The translations under genes were made by a program, and so were the position numbers. A stretch of DNA of 64,000 nucleotides from Ephydatia muelleri (lineage: Eukaryota > Porifera > Demospongiae > Spongillida > Spongillidae): contig JABACO010000002.1 of NCBI GenBank assembly GCA_013339895.1, positions 12,007,610-12,071,609 of the forward strand. The letters run 5' to 3'. Of this stretch, positions 33,101 to 44,590 are shown one piece after another (position 1 is the stretch's first letter; each line of letters opens with the position of its first letter). A model generated the notes under the pieces. It was given only the letters and a program-made list of their open reading frames with translations, was not told the DNA's origin and did not search any database.

Positions 33101-34173
33101 TGTGTAGCGGTGGATTATATGACTAGTATTCCTCCAGCTTAAGTAAACTGTGTGTCCCTTAATTTATTTACAAGCGTCGATAGCGGCACTTTTTGGTCTT
33201 CGGTTGGTCTTATAATTGAACACCCACAATATATAATTACCAATGGAAAGAATTATATGGGACAGTTGCCCCACGGTTAAAATGTTATAAAAATGCATCG
33301 CGTTTGAATCGCTATAACTTCCCAACGGATAACGCTATCGACTTCCTATTTTCAATACTTCATACTACACCATTTCACTATGAAGTGTTGAAGATAGGAA
33401 GTCGATAGCGTTATCCTTGGGAAGTTATAGCGATTCAAACGCGATGCATTTTTGTAACATTTTAACCGTGGGGCAATTTTCACGGAAACTGTCCCATATG
33501 ATTTTTAATATAAATTATGACATCAAAATTTATTACAGGATCTTGGGGACAGAACAAACTCTGAAGAAGAATTAGCTGTTATTAAGAATTTAGCAGCTGA
33601 GCTGAAGGTGTGGAAAGAAGTTGCGGATGTAAGGAAATATTAACCCTGCATGCAACTTCACATATATGTGAATACCAGTTTAATAATTATCAGTAGTGCT
33701 CATTATGTAACCAAAGAATTAGTTATTGCTTTTATTTATCATTAAAATTATTTTGTCGATATTTGTACTGAAAGCATCTTTATGATTGCAAGTTAAAAAA
33801 ATAAACAAAATATGAGGTGCCATACCTGCACCTGCATGTATTTGTACATTTGCTTACACATCAATTATTAGTATAGGCAACTAATATTAACATCTGACGT
33901 CATCCTGAAGGTGTCATGTTTTCACAATTAAATCTGACAAATCCATACATTTTTATGCTTTAATATCGCTGCATTTAATAACGCTAATACATGTATAATC
34001 AAGCCGATTTGTAAAATGTTTATCATTGACTCCCATACATGATACAATTGCAGAAATTCATCAACGAGAACTTGACACTGAAAATTCAGAATGTGGAACT
34101 GAAACATGAGAATGATGAACTGAAGCGAAATCAGCAGATCTTTAGTTCTCGATGCAATAGCGCTCTACCTTGA
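27177..34173 (+). CDS. CARD-domain protein with C-terminal coiled coil (8 exons, 305 aa)
   Basis: Exons 27177-27281, 27814-27921, 28134-28170, 28416-28618, 29907-30009, 30294-30445, 33539-33628 and 34054-34173. All introns are GT-AG with matching phases (0,0,1,0,1,0,0), and the frame is open to the TGA. Residues about 92-185 form a CARD (death-fold) domain: LERDMLQYMDTRSLIPLLK, MISQDDEERI, KSKYILDIVPKK-type helix 4-5, then GERALLLFLKCLQEEKEHRG and a final LAKMLLDEC helix. The intron between exons 4 and 5 falls inside the domain. Residues 187-236 include CASCGHTSQC, a possible metal site. Residues 240-300 are heptad-rich (LAAELKVWKEVAD, LKIQNVELKHENDELKRN). It is probably a cytosolic adaptor that assembles with other CARD proteins; the partner is unknown. 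Exons could be missing in the 3.1-kb intron before exon 7. Confidence 0.75.
28752..29004. mobile_element. MITE in CARD-gene intron 4 (253 bp)
   Basis: Ends TGGGATCGTTTCCGCGAAAA and TTTTCGCGGAAACGATCCCA are perfect inverted repeats, extended by GGACCTAACG / CGTTAGGTC. Non-coding core. TA or CTA lies outside each end. Confidence 0.85.
29098..29524. repeat. Cluster of GGGCTGGCCC-type palindromes
   Basis: GGGCC/GGCCC words recur at both ends (about 29128-29190 and 29455-29520), including two GGGCTGGCCCG copies and a GCTTTAAAGCGGGCCAGC palindrome, with ordinary sequence between. It resembles the subterminal repeat clusters of some hAT elements, but no clean terminal repeat was found. Confidence 0.5.
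30537..30925 (+). pseudogene. Decayed zinc-ribbon-type transposon ORF in CARD-gene intron 6
   Basis: Plus frames give VPFYASVQDVNNAQLIVQCE, C-x2-C-x-M-W-R-L-V-Y-S-K-Y-K-L, then after a break DLHLGDEFKDVEIRD and TIEKLYYSAGFEP. After a further frame change near 30840 comes CDQPFTSPEQCPQCKAC. Paired cysteines suggest a treble-clef or zinc-ribbon module. Stops and frame changes show decay. I recall similar modules in invertebrate transposon proteins but cannot name the family. Confidence 0.5.
31017..31068. repeat. Tandem TGTGTGTCCTGT repeat (4 units)
   Basis: Four 13-14-bp units of TGTGTCCTGTTG type. Confidence 0.9.
31370..31515. repeat. Degenerate minisatellite in CARD-gene intron 6
   Basis: Three imperfect units of about 45-55 bp, each containing G(C/T)TGTA(C/T)GCTGA(G/T)TG.ACTTAG. 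Confidence 0.7.
31530..33240. other. Intronic, unassigned; plus ORF at 32235-32444
   Basis: The 69-codon plus ORF 32235-32444 (YEWIHQECSGSIVREWREII...) looks peptide-like and starts near a possible acceptor, but no phase-0 donor fits an exon between CARD-gene exons 6 and 7. A poly-G run lies at about 32487-32506. Nothing else is recognised. Confidence 0.3.
33255..33499. mobile_element. Fold-back MITE, short form of the ATATGGGACAG family
   Basis: Ends ATATGGGACAGTTGCCCC and CTGTCCCATAT. Long arms (GCGTTTGAATCGCTATAACT, GATAACGCTATCGACTTCCT) are inverted about a centre near 33370. The left end lacks about 12 bp present at the right. It is the short relative of 62903-63456 and sits in the CARD-gene intron before exon 7. 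Confidence 0.85.
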
Positions 34174-34179
34174 CTTCAG

Positions 34180-35080
34180 TTCTTACATTTCTCTCGGTCG
34201 ATTCTTGGAGTATTTAATATAGCACCTTTAAACCATACATAAACAAATGTACATACAATACAGGTGCGGGCACCTCATATGACATATCTGCAACTGAACA
34301 CATTACTTACAATGTTGGCTTTTGGTTACACAGTTACACACATGTACTACTAGCCCTATGAGTACTAGCCCTATGACAATACAAACAATACAATACATCT
34401 GCACCATTTCAGTGGCAATAATTAGCATACGTGTACATATAAGTTTATTTTACCTTTTTTTTAATTTTATATTTAGTGTAATAATAATAGTTCTTCATTG
34501 TGTTTATTATGTTTATTATACTTGACAGTACAAAAAAATTGTTACAGGCCAGCTGCACATTCACAACTCATACACACATCACACAATATAAAATCCAACG
34601 ACTAACAATGTGAGTCACTACCAATAGTATCATCCAACCAGACAGGGTTTTAAGTGGCAAGAGAATGACTGTGCCCAGGACTGAAAAAGCAATGCCTCTT
34701 TGTTCAGCTATAGAGAGGCGCTGAAGGAGTGTAATGAGAATATTAGTACTACAACCTCCTGAGGTTTCAATGACAAATCAAATGTTACAAAGAGAATATA
34801 TGTTGGGGTACAGGTTTTTATAGAATAGATGTCAAAATTCCTTTTCTCCACTTGATCAGCCAACACACCTGCTTTTGATGATACAAAGGCTACTCAAAAG
34901 CACTTTCCGGAAAGCAGACAAACCTATAAATTAAAGGGGACTAGGAACATTGTGCATGCATAGAGGATCATATCACCCAATATGCTTCATTCCACGTTCA
35001 AAAGACTTGTCATGCAGTAAAAGTACACTGTCTGTAACAATTGGACAAACCCTCAGATAGAATTGTGCAGTTACATTAAA
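34180..35080. other. No gene recognised
   Basis: Between the CARD-gene stop and the gypsy element. I looked for a 5' LTR matching 38975-39244 and saw none. Confidence 0.5.
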
Positions 35081-35084
35081 CAGT

Positions 35085-35885
35085 AAGTATGCACAGAGGG
35101 GAAACTCTTTTCTAGCCAATGGCGTCGCTACCGCAGAGAAACAGCGTGCAGTTCTGCTAAGCGTATGTGGTAGCCCAACTTACCTGTTAATTCGTAACCT
35201 AGTGTCACCGGAAAAGCCAACAGACAAGACGTATGTCCAACTTGTCAAAATGGTGCGTGAACATGTCTCTCCCCTCCCTCCTGTGTCAGTACAAAGATTC
35301 CACTTCAACTCGCGAATACAGAAGGACGCAGAGACAGTGGCACAGTTCGTGACGGAGTTGAAGCGCCTGTCCGAATACTGTTCGTTCGGAGAGACTTTAG
35401 ACGATATGTTGCGGGACCGACTTGTTTGCGGCGTTCGAGATTCTAGATTGCAACGTCGGTTGCTGACAGAGAAAGATCTTACCTTTGCCAAGGCATTCGA
35501 GCTTGCCAAGTTGGCGGAGCTGGCGGAAAGGAGTGCCGGGGAAATTCAGCCGCCTGTGGGGGACCCTGAACCTGTACACGTTGTTCAAGCTCCGCAGCCG
35601 CGAGCTAATCAAGATGCCTGTTACCGCTGTGGTGGCCGCCACAAGGCGTCAGAATGTTGGTGCCGAAATGTTGAATGCTACCATTGTGGGAAACAAGGAC
35701 ACCTGGCTAGGGTATGTCGTGCCAAAAGAGGTGATTACAAGGAGCCCACACAGGGTCGAGTTAGGCAAAGGAGACCTCAGAGAACTCAACAACAACCTGA
35801 ACTGGATTCTGGCCAGAAGGATACATACACCTTATTCCCGGTGCAGGACCATCCAGGAAACCTGTTACCTTACGTGTCTTGCTGA
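35085..35885 (+). CDS. gag: Gag polyprotein of the gypsy element (N-terminus missing)
   Basis: The frame is open from about 35085, without an in-frame ATG near a plausible start; the first internal ATG is at 35250. The capsid-like part includes FLANGVATAEKQRAVLLSV and RFHFNSRIQKDAETVAQFV. Two CCHC zinc knuckles (about 35620-35660 and 35678-35712; C-x2-C-x4-H-x4-C) mark the nucleocapsid, which binds the element's RNA. The end overlaps pol by 7 bases in a different frame, so pol would need a -1-type frameshift, common in this group. Confidence 0.8.
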   Translation, partial: KYAQRGNSFLANGVATAEKQRAVLLSVCGSPTYLLIRNLVSPEKPTDKTYVQLVKMVREHVSPLPPVSVQRFHFNSRIQKDAETVAQFVTELKRLSEYCSFGETLDDMLRDRLVCGVRDSRLQRRLLTEKDLTFAKAFELAKLAELAERSAGEIQPPVGDPEPVHVVQAPQPRANQDACYRCGGRHKASECWCRNVECYHCGKQGHLARVCRAKRGDYKEPTQGRVRQRRPQRTQQQPELDSGQKDTYTLFPVQDHPGNLLPYVSC

Positions 35886-38800
35886 ATGACTCTCCCTTAG
35901 AGATGGAAGTGGACACTGGGGCTGCAGCATCCGTCATTAGCGAGAAAACCTACTGGGGGCTGTGGCCAAAGCAGAGACGCCCACTACTGCAGGACACATC
36001 TATCCTTCTGCGGACGTATACTGGCGAGCAGTTGAAAGTAAAGGGGCAAGTTTCAGTTGCAGTGTGTTATGGTGGCACCACTATGTCCCTGAACCTTCTG
36101 GTGGTTGCTGGAAGTGGGCCATCGCTTATGGGGAGAGATTGGCTGTATAAATTAAAGCCAAACCTGGGCATTTTTCACACTTCTATACATGTAGGCATGG
36201 ACAACCACATTCAGAAGCTATTATCACGTCACTCTGAACTCTTCAAAGATGAACTAGGCTTGGTGAAGGGGGTGACGATAAAGCTCTACGTGGATCCCTC
36301 TGCAACACCACGGTTTTTCAGACCTCGGTCAGTACCACATGCCTTACGTGGAAGAGTTGAGCAAGAGCTGGAGAGGCTTGAGAAAACAGGTATCATTGAG
36401 GCTATCAAATTCTCTGACTGGGCTACTCCAGTTGTACCACTGGTGAAGGGTGACGGGAGTATCAGGATATGTGGGGATTATAAAGTAACAATCAATCGGG
36501 TTGCTAATGTGGAATCTTATCCCCTGCCACGCATAGACGATTTACTTGCAGGACTGGAAAAAGGAAAGGTTTTCTCCAAATTAGACCTGGCACATGCTTA
36601 TCTACAGCTGCAACTGGATGAGGAATCCAGGAAGCTAGCTACGATTTCCACACACAAAGGTCTGTTTTGCTATAATCGCTTGCCATTTGGGGTGTCCTCC
36701 GCCCCAGCCATTTTTCAACGTACAATGGAGGGTATTTTGAAGGGGATACCTTATGTGCATGCGTATCTTGATGACATTCTGGTAACGGGAACCTCTGAGT
36801 CAGAGCATCTTCAGATACTAGAGCAGGTGTTGACAAGGCTGGAAGAAGTGGGAATAAGGCTGAAGGAGTCAAAGTGCCAATTCTTGCTGCCAAGTGTAGA
36901 GTACCTGGGGTATCGTATCTCGGGAAATGGTATTCAACCAACAGAGGAGAAACTGAGAGCTATCAGAGATGCGCCAACTCCTCGAGATCTAAGCCAGCTG
37001 AAATCATTTCTGGGATTGTTGAACTATTATGGTAAGTTTTTACCCCACTTATCGAGCACTTTGGCACCCTTGTACAAGATGCTAAGTAAGGGACAGGTAT
37101 GGCATTGGGGGAGAGAACAGGAAAAGGCTTTTTGTATAGCCAAGTCACAACTTACATCGGACACCCTGCTGGTGCATTTTGACCCTACGTTACAGCTTGC
37201 ACTTTCATGTGATGCTTCACCTTATGGGCTAGGAGCTGTTCTGTCCCATGTATGTGAGGATGGGTCAGATAAACCCATCGCATATGCTTCTCGTTCACTA
37301 GCTCCTGCCAGAGAAAAAGTATTCGCAGTTAGAAAAAGAGGGATTAGCAATAGTCTTTGGGGTCAAGAAATTCCACCAGTACTTGTATGGGCGGAAATTT
37401 GTGGTGCATTCTGATCATAAACCTTTGCAGTTTCTCTTTAAGGAAGATAAGCCAGTACCAACGATGGCATCTGCTAGGATACAGAGGTGGGCTCTGACCT
37501 TGAGCGCGTACGACTATCGGATAGTGTTCAGGGCAGGGAAAGAAAACTCTAATGCTGATGGCCTAAGCAGACTTCCACTGAGGGAAAGTCCACGCAGTGT
37601 TCCCGTGCCAGGGGATACTGTCCTGATGATGGAGGCACTTTCAGACATGGGCTCAGCAGTATCAGCCACTACCATAAAGTCATGGACGGATAGGGATCCG
37701 GTTCTCTCCCGGGTGAGAAGAATGGTTCTCCATGGATGGCAACAGCAGGAGGGAGTGGATTTCCAACCGTATGAACAGCGTAAACATGAGCTAAGCGTAG
37801 AAGATGGGTGTGTCCTTTGGGGCTCACGGGTGGTGGTACCATCTGCTGGTAGAGAGGCTGTGGTTAGGTTGCTGCATGAAGGGCATCCTGGGATCTCCAG
37901 GATGAAAGCATTGGCGAGGGGTGTGGTCTGGTGGCCAGGGTTAGACTCTCAACTGGAGAGCAAGGTGAAAGAATGTGTAGCTTGTCAAAGTAGTCGGAAA
38001 TCTCCTCCTAAAGCCCCCTTACATCCTTGGGAGTGGCCAACTAAGCCTTGGGTACGGTTGCATGTGGATTTTGCGGGGCCATTTTTAGGTAAGACCCTGA
38101 TGGTAATTGTTGACGCTCACTCAAAATGGCTAGAGGCCTCTATTGTCAGCTCACCCTCGGCAGAACAAGCTATACGGGTCTTACGACATGTCTTTTCAAC
38201 CCATGGGCTGCCTGAAGTATTGGTCTCAGACAACGGGTCAGCATTCACAAGTGCACAATTCCAGACCTTTGTCAAGCTGAATGGGTTTAGGCATGTGAAA
38301 AGTGCCCCCTATCACCCAGCCAGTAATGGGTTGGCTGAGCGTGCAGTGCAAACTGTAAAGGAAGCGCTTAAGAAGACCACAGGGGATTTAGAAACCAGAT
38401 TAGCCCGATTCCTTTTCCAATACAGGCTGACACCACACTCAACTACTGGGCAGCCGCCAGCAGAGTTGTTAATGGGGCGTCGTCCAAGATCTCACTTGGA
38501 TTTCCTTTTTCCTAGTGTGGCACAGCGGGTACAGCAGAGTCAGGAGAGGCAGAAGACAAACCATGACCAACATGTCCAGTCTAGAACCTTTCAAGTTGGA
38601 GATGAGGTTTATGTGGTGAATCATAGAGGGTCCCCTAAGTGGCTTCCGGGGGTGGTGGTCAAGTTTTTAGGACCTTTAAACTTGATAGTGAAGGTTAAGG
38701 GTGGACAGGAAGCACGCTATCATAGTGATCATGTGCGTGCCAGAACAGGGGGGGAGAAGGGAATTAACAATGATGATAGTGACATAGAAGATGATGATGA

Positions 38801-38963
38801 TGACTCATTACCACCAGTGTTAGATACTCTACCAGTGCCAGCACTACCTCCAGGGGAAGTGGATCAAGAACAGATGGTCCCAATGGATGCAATGGAACCA
38901 CCCCCACCTGCACCAGTGCTCCGTTGTTCAACACGCCATCATCGTCCCCCAGATAGATTCTAA
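35879..38963 (+). CDS. pol: Pol polyprotein of the gypsy element, with one frame break
   Basis: The first frame (35879-37414) has the protease DTGAAAS (near residue 12), reverse transcriptase with YLDDILV (about residue 295-301) and the start of RNase H (SCDASPYGLGAVL). The second frame (effectively from about 37310 to 38963) has the end of RNase H, DGLSRLP, an integrase zinc finger (H-x3-H...C-x2-C, HEGHPGISRMK ... CVAC), the acidic core (HVDFAGPF, VSDNGSAF, NGLAERAV) and a C-terminal PKWLPGVVV...GP domain. The break lies between about 37303 and 37320, beside an A5 run. It looks like a single inserted base and could be a true mutation or an assembly error. No envelope gene follows. Confidence 0.85.
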
Positions 38964-38974
38964 AGGGGGAGAAG
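38961..38974 (+). promoter_or_regulatory. Polypurine tract of the gypsy element
   Basis: AAAGGGGGAGAAG directly after the pol stop and directly before the LTR start TGTAGTATT, where plus-strand DNA synthesis is primed in LTR elements. Confidence 0.75.
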
Positions 38975-39244
38975 TGTAGTATTGTCATTTATTGTGTAAT
39001 TGTAATTGCCTAGTTTAACCCTTGAGAACATTCTAGAAGATTTATCGGAGGTACTTAAAGCTACCGCTGAGCAGAGGAAGACCAGATCATTTGGAGGCTG
39101 GCATACCTTACGGATGGACGAAGGCGCGAACTGATGTTATTTGTGTGCCTATAGCTGTGTGATTCTTATCGCTACTCTAAGCTGATATTGATTCCTAAAC
39201 AGGCTGTCATTGGGTCACGAGCGCGGGTATTCCAGTACTTCACA
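38975..39244 (+). repeat. 3' LTR of the gypsy element (about 270 bp)
   Basis: Starts TGTAGTATTG after the polypurine tract and is taken to end ...AGTACTTCACA, a TG...CA pair with partial terminal inversion. The right boundary is inferred, because no second LTR is available to compare. Confidence 0.55.
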
Positions 39245-39249
39245 ACATG

Positions 39250-40095
39250 CATGTGGAGAAGATGCGTCACATAAGAATATTATTCTCTCCAAACCTCATG
39301 AGAAATGTTTAAACACAGTCGGAAGGAATATTCTTTAGCGATGAACCTTTGGATAGAATGCATGAACTGAAAGGTCAGCATGTATGGTGGTGTGTAGAAT
39401 GATGTGTAACAGTGTTCAAATGATGCTTGTGTATTTGTGCAAGTGAGTTTATGCGTGGATTACATATTGATATCACATGCACCATCATATGGCAGACAAT
39501 TTTTATTTGTAGCAATACGTCATCACATCGATTGCTTTTTTAAAACCACAGTCTGGAGGACACTGCACAAACACAGAAACAATTGTTAAGTAACATGAAG
39601 GTTATGCTGTACAGTGTACATGTAGGTACAGTTGTTTCCTTTAGCAGGGCTTACAGGGTGTCCCCAATGAAGGTAAATTCAATTCGATAAAAAGTAACCC
39701 TGGTAATAACTATTCAAAGTAGGAAGCAGTATTTTCATCAATGGTTAATTAAACACAAAATAATTAAAACTACTCATAATCAAGTGCCTGAAAATCAAAT
39801 GTTTCACCATTAATAATTCTGCAGTGGAACTAATTCATTAATTTAGGTTACAGTTTAGCTATAGACGCTACCAGTGTTATTAATTGCTATTAAAAATTGT
39901 ACAAAATGGGTGGTCACTTAATCTTGAATGAATCGATTTAATTTATTAACCAATTATAATTTAATAGAACTTAATAAACAAGACATACAATAATGTTATA
40001 GAAATGTCATATGATTTTTTGTGCTAATTGTATACATGTATTGTTCAGTTATAATATTAATATTATTGTTTTTGTACCATAATTTCTTCCCACAT
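39250..40095. other. No gene recognised
   Basis: AT-rich, no ORF or repeat of note. Confidence 0.5.
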
Positions 40096-40099
40096 GTCT

Positions 40100-41420
40100 A
40101 TAATTTAATATGCATCTTCTTCCACAGTTATGTGAAACTCAAGTTGGCTGTAGAGCAGTCTGTAAGATGGCCCACCTTGCTCATAAAACTCCACCCTCCA
40201 CAGATATTTTGAGTGCTTCCTTCAATTTGACAGAAACAGTCTGCATTGCCTCAAAACCTCTACACACATTGCAGACAGTCCTTCTGCTGCTAAGCAACTA
40301 AGCATGAGCGTGGGTGGCCTCGGCTTACGCTCTATGGCAGTGCATGCTCCTGCAGCAAATTGAACGTCAGTGTTCATGCTGATCATCTGCAATCCACTCT
40401 CAGTGATTCTTCTTGAGGGCATCTGGACAATGCAGTTTGTCAATTCAATAACTTGCTACTGTCCTCTGAATCCATCTCCACAGCTGAGATTCTTGACTCT
40501 AAACCAAACTGGCAATGGTTGTTGTCTGAATTGAGGAAGCAGGCTTTATTTCTCTTCTTGAGGAGTCATCTACAGCCTCTCAAGTCAGACTGAAAACTAT
40601 TTCCCACTACCAGGCCCATGCCTGGCTTTGGATTATTCCTTCCCCTAGATTGGACTTGAACCTTATAAGTCCCCAGAAATGCAGGTCCAATTCTTAAGTT
40701 TTGGCTGGGCTTACCTTTGTGCCCCCTACACACCTATGCCCTTTCTGTTCATCTGCCCATGCTGCAGCTGGCCATCGTTCACTAACCTGCACGCACGGTG
40801 GGTTTGTCATCTCTGGGATTGTTTTGCAGACTTCTGCCAGTTGGCAAGTCTTGCTCCCGAAGTTGAGAAGGGCTGCAACTTTGCTGTACAGCCCGGGCTG
40901 CATGCGCCCTGTTGACGTCATTGTGCCCTTATCTCGCCCTGCAGCCTTTGATCTTAAGACCATTCACCTGCTTAACTCAGCCAACATTCTAGAAGCGAAT
41001 TTGATCTCAGGGTCTACAACTGAGAGGGGGGAAAAAGAAAAACACACAATGATGATGCTTATAGTGCTAAAGGATGGTCTAGTATTGTAGTTGAAACTTA
41101 TGGTGTATGGGGCCATGAAGCTACATGTATAACAACATTTACTTATCTAAGCAAAGTGCTCAACTTCATTAAATGAGCCAATTTTCGGTTGTGTTAATGA
41201 GGCAAAATGCTCAGGCGTTGCTTTGCCTGCTGTAACCCTTGAATTTTGAATATGATTATACTTTGTATTTTGATAAGCCATTCAATGGTAACACCCCAAA
41301 GTCGAAGGTAATTGCAGATTTATATGGCTGCCTCAGTTTGTTATTGTTTAGAGCTAATGCTCGATCAATCCTGGTCTGCGATGTACTGAAGTACAGGCCT
41401 AATTTTCCCAAGCGGTCAAA
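40100..41420 (+). pseudogene. Decayed RLE non-LTR retrotransposon, second family
   Basis: Plus frames, with many stops, give: thumb-like ISHYQAHAWLWIIPSPRLDL (about 40600-40660); zinc-finger-like CPFCSSAHAAAGHRSLTC (40735-40790); endonuclease core RPVDVIVPLSRPAAFDLKT (40905-40965); KEKHT; VVETYG (about 41085); and C-terminal LYGCLSLLLFRANARSILV (41320-41380). The layout equals that of the 10.7-15.5 kb copies, but the sequence differs enough to be a separate family. No (TAA)n flank is visible. Confidence 0.75.
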
Positions 41421-41424
41421 GCCT

Positions 41425-43590
41425 GGTTATCACTTTAACAGTAAGGAGTCGTTGTTCACACTGTGAAGGTATTTACAAATGGCAACAAATATGTCTATTG
41501 AAATCCTGTTAATAATAGCTCCAGCTCACCCGCTAATAGTCACAGTGCTCAGGAAGGTGATTGCATGCTGAAACCCAGAAAGGCTTCAAGTTTTTCCATT
41601 GTCACATTAGTATTCTGCCACGTCACCCATCACCTGTTGTATATATTATGTATATTTGAGCAGGCTGTTAGTAAGGTGGAGTGCCTATAGGATGGACAAT
41701 GAGTCTAGTGCATCTGTAACCGCATGAACCTTGAGTGACCAGTATTAAATATGTTCGTTTCGAAGCCACTAAAATTTTTGATAAGTGTTTAGTTTCGTGT
41801 TTTACTACAGTACCTTTTTGATATCGATGAGGTGGCAGAATAGGTATTTATATTTTATGATTGATGTGGCTAATTGTTTTGTTTATCTTAATTAATTTTG
41901 ATATGACTGTTATTCTGACTGAAAGTGCAAAACTTAATACCTGGAAAAATGTATTGACCCTTCAAAACACTATGAAAAATTAGCTGGTATCAGTGTTTTT
42001 CTTCAATCAGCTAAATTGTATACCAGCAAATTGAAAAAACCAAAAACTAACGAAAAATGTAGCTGGAAATAATTGCAACCTTCAGGGATACACACCTTGT
42101 GGATGAGGTATCATGTGAACGATGTTCTATCTTCAAACCCCTACTATGTTATCTTCATTTGTGCCTGCACAAGCTATGTCTTGTGATGGTTTGTATATGA
42201 TCTACTACTGTGTGCCATCAGGTTTACTCTTTACAGTCACTTAATTCGTCATCATTGCCAGGCTCAAATAATCTCTACGAGCTCATCATCATCATATGGA
42301 TACCACCCAGGAGCGTCACTTTAGTAGGTGCAGAGGTCGATTCGTGTCCCACAATTGAGGAAAATTTATTTAATAATTAATTCAGCTTGCTACTTAACTT
42401 GCAATAATTGTATTGTACTTGGGAAGAAATTATCGCAAATTACGCAGTAATATAATGAAGTAAAACAATATTTAATGTGACATATCCAGAAATTCCAATG
42501 CATCATGAGGACATCTATGCATTTTAAGTCTGATTTCATCAGTGGATAGAGAAAAATCGGAAAACCATAATTATATTTATTTTATGGCATTTGCACTGAA
42601 AGGAAAAGTGCTAAAAATTATCAAAGAAAAAGTAATTAGTACTTGCATACTAACTAGTGTTAACTAATGTAAGCACGCTTGTGCACGAGATCTCAGATCG
42701 GTCCTCAACACATAACCATTTGCGGAAATGCTTCTATTAAGTCGAAGGTAGCAACTGAAATTATAGCCGCACCTCAGTCTGTCTTTGATCAGCCAACACA
42801 CGTTCAATCTTTGCCCGCTTCTACTAGTACCGGTACGGGACTATGAACTGTACTCGTATAAATATTGTACGTGTAAGTAATTAGGCGTAGCATACCCTCC
42901 GCAAGTAAACGTGGCTGTGCTACGCCAGACTAGCGTGCAAGTGTGTCTCATTTTTGCTGCACCATGGCCACGCATCAAAGGTTGGCTGGCTGGCATCTGC
43001 AGATCTATTACGGGCTTCCGGTCACACGACTCACTTGGACAAACTTTGGTTGTCCTTTATAGTAGCGGCTCGCACATTGCTACAATTTGCAAATCCCATA
43101 TTGGGAAAATATGCCCGCTACGTGTTTGTGTTCCACCGCTAATGAGATTCACTTGGCGATGGAATCTCATTAGATAGTGGTTTATGTCAACTACATGTAT
43201 ACCCCTAGCCCTGCTGATCCTCCCAGACTGCGCCTTACCTTCTCATACACTTTGACTCGAATGAAAACAAACTTACCTGTACACACCTCACCCTTATACA
43301 TAATGACTGGCTCTAGATGGGCAGCTGACGACACATAGGCAGGTTACATATTTATTTATGCCAGCTCCAACACCTTGACTGTTAGTGTGAGACAGACAAC
43401 ACAAGTGGCATGATTGAGACTCATCGATCAGCACATAAACCACCTACATATGCATGCATGTGCACATAAGGTATGTGCATCTTGTGCAAGTGCCGGCCTG
43501 CGTACAATATGATGTAATATGAGTGAAGGAATTACAGCACAATACAAACTGTGTCAACAGCACCTTACCAAGCATCATGTTCTACAAGCT
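41425..43590. other. No gene recognised
   Basis: Mostly AT-rich sequence. An 88-codon plus ORF (42911-43177) has no domain I know. Nothing else is supported. Confidence 0.45.
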
Positions 43591-43592
43591 TC

Positions 43593-43847
43593 TCAGATGC
43601 CTATCCCCAGCTGAGGATGCACATGTCTTCTATATGAATTATTCTGTACCACCAAACTAATCACAGTTAGCACACAAGCAGCAATGGCTATGAATCCGAT
43701 GAAGCTCAAGGGCACCAGGACAAACACAGCATCAACAAAAACAAACATGTAACACCTCAGGTTGATATGACCAGTGTAGGTATAGATTGATAAGGATGTA
43801 CCTGGAATATCAGATTCGCTGTAAGGTTCAGAATGTCTAAGGCGCAT
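43593..43847 (-). CDS. Hypothetical membrane-anchor exon or small ORF
   Basis: An 84-codon minus ORF with one strong hydrophobic segment (FVLVPLSFIGFIAIAACVL, then TVISLVV) and a short basic tail (YRRHVHPQ). A possible acceptor (TTCCAG) lies inside at about 43806, so the true exon may start there. It could be the transmembrane exon of a surface protein or a chance ORF. No partner exon was linked. Confidence 0.35.
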   Translation of the reverse strand: MRLRHSEPYSESDIPGTSLSIYTYTGHINLRCYMFVFVDAVFVLVPLSFIGFIAIAACVLTVISLVVQNNSYRRHVHPQLGIGI

Positions 43848-44261
43848 ATGCTAGGCACGTGCATTGATATCGATAATATCAAGTCAACATGTGCCATATT
43901 TTCAATCTTTGTCTACATGTGTGTAGCTAGAGCGTAGACCTATGACTGTGAAAGATAATTACTATTTTCCTGTTCATAATGTCTGCCTGCGTCCGTTCAT
44001 ATGTATTTGTTACCACTATCTAGTTACACAGCCACACCCTCTTATTGGGATGAAGGGTCTACTAATGTATGCAGCTTTGAACCCACATGAATTTGGAACT
44101 CTTTAGTTGCTGGTATCACAGTACTGTATACATTGACTACATGTATTCCTTCTTAACACTGTTTCATGTACACTTTGTATACATAAAGCATTGTCAAATG
44201 TAATTCATTGAGTAAACATAAGTACATGTACTGCATATGTTAACACAAAACAAACTCAGGA

Positions 44262-44590
44262 CATAAAGTAGTCCATATGTCAGCAGCAGAGGGTCTTTTG
44301 GTGGGGTCAAATTGAGTGCAATCTTTGCAGATCTTCTTGTACCATCAGGGATATCTGTTGTGTTCCATCCACCACATCACCCCACACCCTTTTATTCTGG
44401 AACAACTCTTATCATCACACAGCCAAAAGAATATATGTTGACAGGTTGACCTTCTAAATTCAAAAACATTTCAGGTGCCTTACAGGCTTACGTGCCAGCT
44501 CCTGAAGACGTTGGATGTCTGTATTGCTGACATCTGATGGTGGACCTTTGCAAGGCCCAAGACAATATACAAATGTGTATCCCTCTGGGT
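44262..44590 (-). pseudogene. Kinase-tail-like exon and an upstream exon fragment
   Basis: On the minus strand, about 44345-44262 encodes KDCTQFDPTKRPSAADIW and a stop: the dP.-RPs signature of kinase subdomain XI. Upstream, about 44585-44480 begins after a good acceptor (TATTGCAG) and encodes GYPEGYTFVYCLGPC...TDIQRLQELA, ending near GTAAGC. The two pieces were not joined in phase. A stop precedes the kinase-like part, so either a splice site or decay intervenes. Confidence 0.4.

Larger units (their letters stand above)
35085..39244 (+). mobile_element. Ty3/gypsy LTR retrotransposon, 5'-truncated
   Basis: It contains gag, pol (protease, reverse transcriptase, RNase H, integrase), a polypurine tract and a 3' LTR. 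No 5' LTR or primer-binding site is visible upstream of 35085, so the 5' end is deleted or displaced. One frame break in pol makes it non-functional as read. Confidence 0.85.
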
